Below, one piece after another: positions 1 to 6,747 of a stretch of DNA of 8,878 nucleotides. The stretch spans positions 1 through 8,878 of the forward strand of contig DAOUFU010000293.1 of the NCBI GenBank assembly GCA_034429275.1, written 5' to 3'. The notes beneath the pieces were generated by a model. It had not been told where the DNA came from and did no database searches. It was given only the letters and a program-made list of their open reading frames with translations. The stretch is from DAOUFU01 sp034429275 (GTDB lineage Bacteria > Chloroflexota > Anaerolineae > Aggregatilineales > Aggregatilineaceae). The translations under genes were made by a program, and so were the position numbers. Numbering within the stretch: position 1 is the first letter of the stretch; the number at the start of each line of letters is the position of its first letter.

Positions 1-1176
1 ATCGTGCTGGTGCCATTCTTCGGGCGGCTGTGGTGTACCGTCTGCCCGATTCCAGCCCCTGGTGAATGGCTCCAGCGCCGCGCTATCATCCAACGCAGGC
101 CCGGCAAGCTGTGGACGCGCGGGCTGCGCTGGCCGCGCCGCCTGAAGAACATGTGGCTGCAAAACTTCGGCTTTCTGGGCGTGGCACTGTTCAGCACGAT
201 CATCCTCACGCGGCCCAGTGTCAGCGCGTGGCTGCTGCTGAGTTTTCTGCTGGTGGGGGTGATCCTGAGCGCCCTCTATAAGGATCGCGTCTTCTGCCGC
301 TATGTCTGCCCGGTGGGCGGCTTTATCGGGTTGTATTCGCTGATGTCCCCGGTCGAGCTGCGCGTGGCCGATCCCAACGTCTGCGCCGACCACAAAACCA
401 AAGACTGTATCACGGGGAACGAATTGGGCTATGGCTGTCCCTGGATGGTCTTCCCTGGCAGCCTGACGCGCAATACCTACTGCGGCATGTGCTTCGAGTG
501 CCTGAAAACCTGTTCGCGCAACAACATCGTGCTCAATCTGCGCCCCTTCGGCAGCGATCTGATGGTCGCCAAAGAGCGCCGCCTGGATGAAGCCTACAAA
601 GCCTTCATCATGCTCGGCTGCGCGCTGACCTATTCGGCGGTGCTGCTCGGCCCCTGGGGCTGGATCAAGCACTGGGCCAACATGGACACGCTGCCCCATT
701 GGGCGCTCTACGCGGCTGGATTCCTGACCTTCAACCTCGTGCTGCTGCCGGGATTGTTTGCCCTGGTCGTCCTGCTCATCCGGCAGGTGACTCGCACTAA
801 ACGCCCCTTCCGCCAGATGTTCATCGATTACGCCTACACGCTGATCCCGCTTGGCCTTGCCGCGTGGATCGCGTTCAGTTTCGGCTTTGTGCTGGTCAAT
901 GGCAGTTACGCGCTGGTCGTGCTCTCCGATCCGTTTGGCTGGGGCTGGAACCTGTTCGGCACCGCCCAAACGACCTGGACCCCATCAGGCACGAGTCTGA
1001 TCCCCTTCCTGCAGGTGGGCGTGCTAACTGCCGGGTTGATGGTCGCGCTCAACACGGCCTACAAGATCGCGCGCCAGCACCACACCCTGCACCGCCCGGC
1101 CTTTCTGGCGACGCTGCCTGTCACCGGATTTGCAGCCATCGTAATTGTCATTTTTTTGAGGCTCTACCTGGGATGA
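1..1176 (+). CDS. NapH/NosR-type polytopic membrane 4Fe-4S protein (5' end missing)
   Basis: The reading frame is open from the first base of the window and starts inside a conserved Cys motif, so the true start lies upstream. About 390 residues are visible. Counting from the GTG at base 4, a CxxCP motif sits at residues 11-15 (CTVCP) and a CxxxCP motif at 98-103 (CRYVCP). Further Cys follow at 127, 135 and 145, then a ferredoxin-like CxxCxxCxxxC at 160-170 (CGMCFECLKTC). About five or six hydrophobic segments surround these (roughly 56-92, 200-220, 230-258, 274-300, 335-350, 369-388). This layout is that of the NapH/NosR/CcoG-like membrane polyferredoxins, which pass electrons between the quinone pool or cytoplasm and extracytoplasmic redox partners. 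Its stop overlaps the start of the CuA-cytochrome c gene (ATGA), implying translational coupling and a shared task. The family assignment is firm; the specific partner, such as N2O reductase, is inference. Confidence 0.85.
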   Translation: MVLVPFFGRLWCTVCPIPAPGEWLQRRAIIQRRPGKLWTRGLRWPRRLKNMWLQNFGFLGVALFSTIILTRPSVSAWLLLSFLLVGVILSALYKDRVFCRYVCPVGGFIGLYSLMSPVELRVADPNVCADHKTKDCITGNELGYGCPWMVFPGSLTRNTYCGMCFECLKTCSRNNIVLNLRPFGSDLMVAKERRLDEAYKAFIMLGCALTYSAVLLGPWGWIKHWANMDTLPHWALYAAGFLTFNLVLLPGLFALVVLLIRQVTRTKRPFRQMFIDYAYTLIPLGLAAWIAFSFGFVLVNGSYALVVLSDPFGWGWNLFGTAQTTWTPSGTSLIPFLQVGVLTAGLMVALNTAYKIARQHHTLHRPAFLATLPVTGFAAIVIVIFLRLYLG

Positions 1177-2204
1177 GTTTGAACCGGACTGAAATCACCG
1201 CGCTGGTGATGCTGGGGTTGATCGTGGTCGGCCTGCCCGCCGCCGCGCTCGGTTACGAATACTGGCTGCGCCCGGCCACTTCTGGGCACGCCGTGATCAA
1301 TATCGCCGCGCGCGCGCCGGAAAACGGCGGTTTTTCGCCGGACGCCATCCGCGTGCCGGTCAACGAGCCGGTGACGCTGCGCTTTGCCTCGATGGATGTG
1401 ACGCACGGCGTCGCTATCGGGCCAGGGCTGAGCATCGACCTCGGCCACATCGACCCCGGCCAGATGAGCGAGATCACGCTGACCTTCGACCGGCCCGGCA
1501 CGTATACCTACTACTGCACCACGTGGTGCAGCCCGGACCACTGGCGGATGCGCGGCACGATCCATGTGATCGATCCGGAAAATCCCGCCTATGTGCCGCC
1601 CGCGCAGTCCGACCCGGTGATCGAGGCGCTGATCGCCGAAGGAGTCGATATTGACGCGGCTCACTCTGCCGGTGCCCCGTCAGAGCACAGCAGCACTCCC
1701 GCGCTGGTCATCGCGCGCGCGCCCTCGGCGCAGCGCGGCGCGGACCTGATCGACAGCCTGGCTATCCCTGCCGAAGTGACCGATCCGCTGTGGCGGCGTT
1801 CGCACACGCCCGCGCAGGCGCTCGACCTGCTGGTCGCGGCCAATACCGGGATAGCCCAGGCGGATTTGCTCGACGTGGTTGCCCACCTGTGGAACCGCGA
1901 CAGCTCCCCCGAACGGCTGGCCACCGCCGAAGCGCTGTACAACAGCAACTGCGCCGCCTGTCATGGGCAGTACGGTGGCGGGAACGGCCCAGCGGCAAGT
2001 ACCACCGCCGAGAAGCCGGTCGCCTTTGCCGATCCAGCGTATATGTATGAACGGCGCAGCGATGTGCTATATGCGAAAATCCGGCGCGGCGGCATGGGCA
2101 CGGGGATGCCGAACTTTGGCACGCTGTTCACCCCGGACGAAACCTGGATGCTGGTCGAGTATCTGTGGACGATGCCGGTTGCTGCTCCACAAGAAGCACC
2201 CTAA
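1173..2204 (+). CDS. Membrane-anchored CuA cupredoxin / cytochrome c fusion protein
   Basis: The protein has 343 residues. I chose the ATG at 1173 because it overlaps the upstream stop (ATGA), has GAGG at 1158-1161, and directly precedes one hydrophobic segment (residues 8-27) that serves as anchor or signal. The cupredoxin domain (about 40-133) carries a full CuA ligand set: His78 in DVTHG, then Cys115, Cys119, His123 and Met126 in CTTWCSPDHWRM (CxxxCxxxHxxM). The flanking YYC and RMRG resemble the CuA site of nitrous oxide reductase more than that of cytochrome oxidase subunit II. A linker of about 110 residues leads to a class I cytochrome c domain with heme motif CAACH (260-264) and probable axial Met312 in GMPNF. 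The family role is electron transfer on the outer face of the membrane. The product could be annotated as COX subunit II with a cytochrome c domain, but it has only one membrane segment and a polyferredoxin neighbour, and no oxidase subunit I is visible. Confidence 0.88.
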   Translation: MSLNRTEITALVMLGLIVVGLPAAALGYEYWLRPATSGHAVINIAARAPENGGFSPDAIRVPVNEPVTLRFASMDVTHGVAIGPGLSIDLGHIDPGQMSEITLTFDRPGTYTYYCTTWCSPDHWRMRGTIHVIDPENPAYVPPAQSDPVIEALIAEGVDIDAAHSAGAPSEHSSTPALVIARAPSAQRGADLIDSLAIPAEVTDPLWRRSHTPAQALDLLVAANTGIAQADLLDVVAHLWNRDSSPERLATAEALYNSNCAACHGQYGGGNGPAASTTAEKPVAFADPAYMYERRSDVLYAKIRRGGMGTGMPNFGTLFTPDETWMLVEYLWTMPVAAPQEAP

Positions 2205-2478
2205 TGGCCTGAGGTTATCGATCGGCCACCAGCCGGGTCTGCTCATGCTGGTGCTCAAGCTGATCCAGCAGCCTGTATGGTTGAAAAACTCAATCCGAGC
2301 CACTTTTCCCCGGAAATGTTCGAGATCAACTGGCCAATCATCACCCCTACAAAAAAACCCTGCAGAACCGATCAGAACCCTGACGAGGACGGGGCACGGG
2401 GCACATCTTCTTGAACCTTCAAGGAACAAATGCTCGCTTGTGATTTCTTGACATTTTCAACCATACAGGCGTTGTTAA
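2205..2478. other. Convergent intergenic gap, possible gene remnant
   Basis: This stretch separates the CuA-cytochrome c gene from the convergent rhamnosidase gene. I see no GC-rich hairpin followed by a T tract on either strand, so no classical terminator can be placed. A short palindrome, CTTGAA-CC-TTCAAG, lies near 2410-2423 but lacks a T run. The frame of the upstream gene stays open for 69 codons past its TAA, up to a TGA at 2412-2414. It includes a potential 45-codon ORF from an ATG at 2277 with no convincing ribosome binding site. A second plus frame and one minus frame are also open here. No product is recognised. It may be a degraded gene or chance. Confidence 0.4.
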
Positions 2479-4869
2479 TCAAAGCTCGATGGGTTGCAAA
2501 CCGGGCCTCATCTCCAGTGTTTTCCCGGCATAACGGAACACTCCACTCAAACTGGAGGGCAGAGATACACTCCCAGAGACATGGTCGTGTTCAAAGTGGA
2601 GGTCCACCTCAATCCGCCCGCCAGGGTGAACCATGTCCCCGGTCAGATGCGTCAGATAGCCCGGCAGGGGCGCAATCTCCACCTGGCCAAAGCCGAATGA
2701 GGTCGGGCGTATGCCCAACAGGGTAGCAAAAAAGTGATACAGCGGGTGTGCGCCCCAGCCATGACAGTCAGAACGGGATGGCTCAGGCTGCTCAGGGGTG
2801 GTTTTGAAGCCCTGTTTAGGCAGGTCCAACCACAGCCCCAGGCGTTCAAAGAACGCTCCCGGCTGATTGAGCATCCGGTAGGTTTCAAACAGGTAATGGG
2901 TGAAATAGATGGTCGTCCGAGTCAGCGAATCATCATTGAGCAGGTTGTGAGCCGTGCGCGTGTATTGCTCGCCTTCAAGCATGCCGGACAGCAGCGCCAG
3001 GCATTGGGTGTGTTCGGAGAAGCTTGTGTGCGCCAGATCGTCAGCGAAGAGGCCCCGTCTATCATCCCAGAACGCCGCCATAGATGCGGCAGCGAGCACA
3101 TTTCGCCAACCTTGCCACCGCTGGGCTAACAGACTCTCGCCCGCCCATTCCTCTAACTGAACCGCCAGCCCTAAGATATAAACCAGGTGCCAGTTGAGCA
3201 CCCCGCTAAACCCGTCAAACGCCTCGGGTGGAACACCTAACAACCAGCCTGGCGTCCAATCTGTGAAGTTCCACCCGTTGGGAGCCTGTAAGAGATTCCC
3301 AGGACGAATGTGCGCCAGAAAGCCATCCAGCACTGAGCGCACGCCCGGCAGCATTTCGGCGATGAAGGCGCGATCATCACGCCACAAAGCGTAGTCGTAG
3401 ACCATGCCAATCCACCACAAGGCAAACGGCGGAATGACCTGCACATCCCGACATGGATACCGCGCCCTTGTCAACCCATCCGACAGTCGCGACAGTCCAA
3501 ACAGGATAATCGCTTTGCGCGGCAAGCGATCATCCGAACTGATCGCATAAGTCGTCAGCGCTTCCAGGCGGGAATCGCCGACATACATCAACTGCTCATA
3601 ATAGGGGCAGTCCATATAGGTTTCATGCGCACACATCTGCAGCCCACGCAATGCCACAGGCGTCACTGCATCCAGCCGTGGGTCGCTGCTGCTGAAGCGA
3701 CTCTCCATCTCTAGCGGATAGCGCGTTTCTAACAGGCTGACCTTTTCAAGGGTTAAGGGCTGATCCCCGGTCTCAATCAACAGCTCAATATAGCGCCCGG
3801 CCCGCCACCACAACGGCTCAAACGATCGCTGCGCGCCGCCATCCGGTACGATGACATCGCGGCACAGTGCGATAAATGTGCGCCCCTTAACCTCATCACG
3901 CTGACCTTTTGCGGTCCCGGAAGCATCCACGTAAAGCGCTTCAGCCCAGCCTATGGTGATCCGGCTGCCGTTCCCGCCGGAAAGCTGTACCTGGGGATAG
4001 GCGCAAACATATTGTTCGAGATCAAGCACAATCTGGCGACGCGTGTGAGGCGGTATGAGCAGCGGCCTGGCTTCGTCTAGCAAGGACTGCCAGGCGGCGG
4101 CTTCAGAAGGCAGGTGAGCATCTGTGACAACCGCGACGATCTGCGGATCGTTCCACGCGGAATCGGCCACGTGACGCACACGCCCCGCATGTCGCGGGGT
4201 AGCCATCTGAGCCGGCAGCAAAGCAGGCTGAAGCACATGTACCGCATGAACGCCAAACGGAGAACTGATATCCTCATGCCGGAGTGTGACCGGTTCCCAC
4301 CCCTGCCCCATTCCTTTTTCGACGCCCCAGGGATAAGCTGCGTCGTCTGTGATCTGTATCGGTTGGACAAAAAAAACGATCTGTCCTTCCAGTCCAGGCA
4401 TGTCAAAACTGATGCCGGTCACTGGCCTGGCTTCCCACGCGGCTGAGTTCGTGGAAAGCAACCGACCGTAAGGCTCGTCCGCCACCAGCAAGAAACCACC
4501 CATCACGCCGACCTGTGCCTGTGGACCGATCTCAGCTAACCGCCAAACAATCGCAACCAGGGTATGCGGCCCGGTTGACAGGTTCAGATCGTAAGTTTCA
4601 TAAAACCAGGCCCGATCCGACCCGCGCTCCGGCCCGCGTCCCACGCACTGCCCATCCACATAGAGTATGTATCGCTCATCCGCGCTGACATGCACACGAA
4701 TTGTGGCCTCTTGCGGCAAATCGAACCGCAGCCGGTAAGCAGTCACTTCAGGTGGAGACATCGGCTGCCGGGGTGTGATCCAGGCCGGACGTGCAAGATG
4801 GGCCACGCTGAAATCGGCAGGAACGGCGTTACTGGGAGCCAACGGGTTATGATCCAAAATGAATTTCAT
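2479..4869 (-). CDS. Alpha-L-rhamnosidase-like glycoside hydrolase (GH78)
   Basis: The protein has 796 residues when started at the ATG at 4869, which has AGAAGGA about six bases upstream; a TTG 18 bases further out lacks such a site. The N-terminal half is beta-rich (for example the jelly-roll-like RYILYVDGQCVGRGPERG region, about 67-83), as in GH78 enzymes. The catalytic (alpha/alpha)6-barrel region carries the signature DCPYYE at 420-425 followed by GD at 431-432, then WNFTDWTPGW (533-542). The C-terminal block HGWGAHPLYHF (703-713), the LLGIRP motif and a beta domain close the protein. Family knowledge: GH78 enzymes hydrolyse terminal alpha-L-rhamnosyl residues by inversion, using acidic residues of the DCPxxE...D region. 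There is no signal peptide, so it probably acts in the cytoplasm on imported substrate. It follows the esterase on the same strand after 126 bases and has its own promoter-like -10. Exact substrate is unknown; a non-rhamnosidase activity in this superfamily is possible. Confidence 0.85.
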   Translation of the reverse strand: MKFILDHNPLAPSNAVPADFSVAHLARPAWITPRQPMSPPEVTAYRLRFDLPQEATIRVHVSADERYILYVDGQCVGRGPERGSDRAWFYETYDLNLSTGPHTLVAIVWRLAEIGPQAQVGVMGGFLLVADEPYGRLLSTNSAAWEARPVTGISFDMPGLEGQIVFFVQPIQITDDAAYPWGVEKGMGQGWEPVTLRHEDISSPFGVHAVHVLQPALLPAQMATPRHAGRVRHVADSAWNDPQIVAVVTDAHLPSEAAAWQSLLDEARPLLIPPHTRRQIVLDLEQYVCAYPQVQLSGGNGSRITIGWAEALYVDASGTAKGQRDEVKGRTFIALCRDVIVPDGGAQRSFEPLWWRAGRYIELLIETGDQPLTLEKVSLLETRYPLEMESRFSSSDPRLDAVTPVALRGLQMCAHETYMDCPYYEQLMYVGDSRLEALTTYAISSDDRLPRKAIILFGLSRLSDGLTRARYPCRDVQVIPPFALWWIGMVYDYALWRDDRAFIAEMLPGVRSVLDGFLAHIRPGNLLQAPNGWNFTDWTPGWLLGVPPEAFDGFSGVLNWHLVYILGLAVQLEEWAGESLLAQRWQGWRNVLAAASMAAFWDDRRGLFADDLAHTSFSEHTQCLALLSGMLEGEQYTRTAHNLLNDDSLTRTTIYFTHYLFETYRMLNQPGAFFERLGLWLDLPKQGFKTTPEQPEPSRSDCHGWGAHPLYHFFATLLGIRPTSFGFGQVEIAPLPGYLTHLTGDMVHPGGRIEVDLHFEHDHVSGSVSLPSSLSGVFRYAGKTLEMRPGLQPIEL

Positions 4870-4876
4870 GGCTATC
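4870..4876 (-). promoter_or_regulatory. Spacer between rhamnosidase RBS and chosen ATG
   Basis: Read on the minus strand, AGAAGGAT precedes AGCC and the ATG at 4869. This purine-rich Shine-Dalgarno sequence, extending a few bases beyond 4876, decides in favour of the ATG over the upstream in-frame TTG at 4887. Confidence 0.6.
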
Positions 4877-4911
4877 CTTCTAATCAATCACACAATGATT
4901 TGACTCGCGCG

Positions 4912-4917
4912 ATTATA
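4912..4917 (-). promoter_or_regulatory. Perfect -10 hexamer upstream of the rhamnosidase
   Basis: The plus strand reads ATTATA, so the minus strand has TATAAT, about 43 bases before the rhamnosidase ATG. No recognisable -35 hexamer lies 16-18 bases upstream. That position is occupied by one arm of a perfect inverted repeat, which suggests a factor-dependent promoter. The implied 5' leader is about 36 bases. Confidence 0.5.
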
Positions 4918-4943
4918 TGTAGCGCGCTGAGTGCAGCGCTACA
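4918..4943. promoter_or_regulatory. Perfect 8-base inverted repeat upstream of rhamnosidase (candidate operator)
   Basis: TGTAGCGC and GCGCTACA are perfect reverse complements separated by 10 bases. The repeat abuts the TATAAT box and covers the -35 region of the rhamnosidase promoter, the usual place for a repressor or activator site. The hairpin is not followed by a T tract on either strand, so it is not a normal terminator. The binding protein is unknown; the sequence is unlike the palindrome in the esterase/lacI gap. Confidence 0.45.
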
Positions 4944-4995
4944 GACAAGAAATCTCTGAGGCGAGGACTGCAGAAAATCACAGCGGCCCCTCCAA

Positions 4996-6543
4996 TCACA
5001 ATTTACCGATCGAGCGCCACATGGCAAGCTCGTCACTGAAGCGGTCATAGATGATCTCACATTTTGAATCGATTCGCATGGATGGCCTGTCTTCAAGATC
5101 GTATGCCGGCCATTCCGGCACCCCTGCGGCAGAAGGCTTCCCGGTTCTTGCGAAGCTGGTCCACAGCCCGGCCATATTGCGCGCCGCAATGTAACGAGCA
5201 GGGTTGCTGCCGGAGAGAAAACCCGGCTTGTTCTCAGGCGTTTCGTTGAGGAATTTGAACGTAATGTCCATCGCATGAGGCGTGCCCATCGCATAGTCTG
5301 TTCCGGGGATTTTCATCTCCGACTTGTAGCCAAACTGGTATAAGTAAACGGGCGCACCATGCTGCGCCGCTTTTTTCTCGGCAATCTCCACAGACCCCAA
5401 CCCCATCATCGTGATTGACGCTATGGCCACGAAAAGTTCTGGGGCGGAGGCATTGGGCATTGCTCGTCGATAGGTTTCAACAATCTGTGCTGTATCCGGG
5501 CCGAATTGAGGTTCGAGCTTCGCGTGCAAGCCTGCGAAATCAAGTTCGAAAGCGCTGATGTCGCCCTTCTCCCAGGCGAAGAAAGTATACTCATCTTCAT
5601 TCCAGCCCACGATCAGGGGTTTGCTGCAGGAGAGTGTGGGAGCGGCTGGATCAAAGGGATGAGCAGGCAGCACGATCCCATCGACCACGGGGCCAAAGCC
5701 GCCGACAAACGAGCCGGTACTTCTCCCCGCTGCAAGTTTCTCCTGATAGGGCGGCACTGGCGGAAACATAGACTGGACGCGCAGCAGTTCAGCCGCCGGG
5801 ATTTCAAGCAGTTTCCGCCACTCTTTGGGTGCAATACCTAACTGCTTCAAAACCAGTGCGGTTGTTTGAGCGGCCATCTCCTGCGTGCACATCCGCACAC
5901 CAGGCCCACTCTCAATCGAAGCCTTATGAAAATATGGCGCGGTCTCTGGCATGGCATACAAACACGATGTTTTTGCCCCACCACCCGATTCACCAAAGAT
6001 CATGACGTTGTCGGGGTCGCCACCAAAGACGCTGATATTCTTGTTGACCCATTCCAGCGCCAGGGCAATATCCTGAATGCCACGATTGCCTGATCCCTCG
6101 TAGTCTGATCCAGCAACCTCATCCAGATAGAGGAAACCCAGCAGGCCCAGGCGATGATTGGGCTGCACCACTACCACATCAAAATGGCGTGCCAGGTTTG
6201 CCCCATCCTGGCCTGCAGCACTGCCGGAGCCAATGACGAAGCCTCCGCCGTGGCTGTAAAACATCACCGGGCGCTTCTGATGATCATTGGCAGGGGTCCA
6301 AATGTTCAGGAAAAGGCAGTCCTCGGCGGGTTCAGGCTCGTTCAATCGAGGGGGTTGGATGGCAGGCGCGCCAGGCTCCAGGGCATCTCGCACACCCGGC
6401 CAGGGTTTCAGTTCAGCGGGGGAGCGAAATCGTCTATCGCCGGAAACTCGACCGGCATAGGGTATACCTTTGAAGATATGGACACCTTCGCTTGTGGTTC
6501 CCCTTACCTTCCCAAACATAATCTCGACTTCGACGGTGTTCAT
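4996..6543 (-). CDS. Type-B carboxylesterase (alpha/beta hydrolase)
   Basis: The protein has 515 residues from the ATG at 6543, the normal size for the family. The ribosome binding site is weak (AAAGGCGAG about 11-15 bases upstream). The alternative ATG at 6519 would remove only eight residues. Longer in-frame extensions run into the divergent lacI gene and are not family-like. Visible motifs are GKVRG and FKGIPYA (11-30), the EDCLFLNIW signature (74-82), the oxyanion-hole HGGGF (98-102), nucleophile Ser186 in GESGGG, probable acid Glu318 in NEDE, and catalytic His423 in GTPHAMD. All triad residues are present. Such enzymes hydrolyse carboxylic esters. There is no signal peptide, so it is probably cytoplasmic. 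Lying between a GH78 rhamnosidase gene and a divergent LacI regulator, it may remove acetyl or aromatic acyl groups from an imported glycoside. That substrate role is inference; it could be a general esterase. Confidence 0.88.
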   Translation of the reverse strand: MNTVEVEIMFGKVRGTTSEGVHIFKGIPYAGRVSGDRRFRSPAELKPWPGVRDALEPGAPAIQPPRLNEPEPAEDCLFLNIWTPANDHQKRPVMFYSHGGGFVIGSGSAAGQDGANLARHFDVVVVQPNHRLGLLGFLYLDEVAGSDYEGSGNRGIQDIALALEWVNKNISVFGGDPDNVMIFGESGGGAKTSCLYAMPETAPYFHKASIESGPGVRMCTQEMAAQTTALVLKQLGIAPKEWRKLLEIPAAELLRVQSMFPPVPPYQEKLAAGRSTGSFVGGFGPVVDGIVLPAHPFDPAAPTLSCSKPLIVGWNEDEYTFFAWEKGDISAFELDFAGLHAKLEPQFGPDTAQIVETYRRAMPNASAPELFVAIASITMMGLGSVEIAEKKAAQHGAPVYLYQFGYKSEMKIPGTDYAMGTPHAMDITFKFLNETPENKPGFLSGSNPARYIAARNMAGLWTSFARTGKPSAAGVPEWPAYDLEDRPSMRIDSKCEIIYDRFSDELAMWRSIGKL

Positions 6544-6654
6544 AAACGAAACCACTCGCCTTTCTGGGGACAGCGCCGCCACGTGTTCAAAATGAGCCGG
6601 GATATTTTGTGCGAGACACCCTCTTCCGCCAGACAAGTGAAGATTTGAACTTTC

Positions 6655-6683
6655 TTGACAAGGTTTCAAAATTCCAATACCCT
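6655..6683 (+). promoter_or_regulatory. Candidate lacI promoter
   Basis: A consensus TTGACA (6655-6660) is followed after 17 bases by TACCCT (6678-6683), a weak match to TATAAT. The predicted start near 6690 would place the 16-base palindrome immediately downstream, as expected for an autoregulated repressor. The -35 box sits inside a short CTTG-A-CAAG palindrome. The -10 is weak, so this is tentative. Confidence 0.4.
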
Positions 6684-6689
6684 GTAAAT

Positions 6690-6719
6690 AACTTACACGA
6701 TTAAGTAAATCGGCGTCAA
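6690..6719 (-). promoter_or_regulatory. Candidate esterase promoter
   Basis: On the minus strand TTGACG (6719-6714) is followed after 18 bases by TAAGTT (6695-6690). The -35 match is good and the -10 match weak. The CG-centred palindrome fills the spacer and reaches the -10, so a bound LacI-type repressor would block RNA polymerase directly. The implied leader to the ATG at 6543 is about 140 bases, which is long. Confidence 0.35.
6691..6706. promoter_or_regulatory. Candidate LacI-family operator
   Basis: ACTTACACGATTAAGT is a 16-base inverted repeat centred on CG. The outer five bases of each half-site match perfectly (ACTTA / TAAGT), as does the central CG. Length and CG centre fit typical LacI-family operators such as PurR and CcpA sites. 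It lies in the divergent gap next to a lacI-family gene and overlaps both candidate promoters. A direct repeat, GTAAAT at 6684-6689 and 6705-6710, 21 bases apart, brackets it. Confidence 0.5.
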
Positions 6720-6747
6720 GCGGTTTCCTGCTGGAAATGGGTGTGGC

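Noticed and set aside
864..1172. N-terminal extension of the CuA-cytochrome c gene to 864
   Set aside because: It overlaps the 4Fe-4S protein in another frame with low-quality Arg/His/Pro-rich sequence. The ATG at 1173, just before the membrane segment, is the natural start.
2067..2429. Minus-strand open frame of 120 codons
   Set aside because: Half of it is antisense to the cytochrome c domain, it has no recognisable domain and no convincing ribosome binding site. Only the gap portion is noted, as a possible remnant.
4918..4943. Rho-independent terminator after the esterase
   Set aside because: The hairpin has a 10-base loop, is not followed by a T tract, and directly abuts a perfect -10 box.
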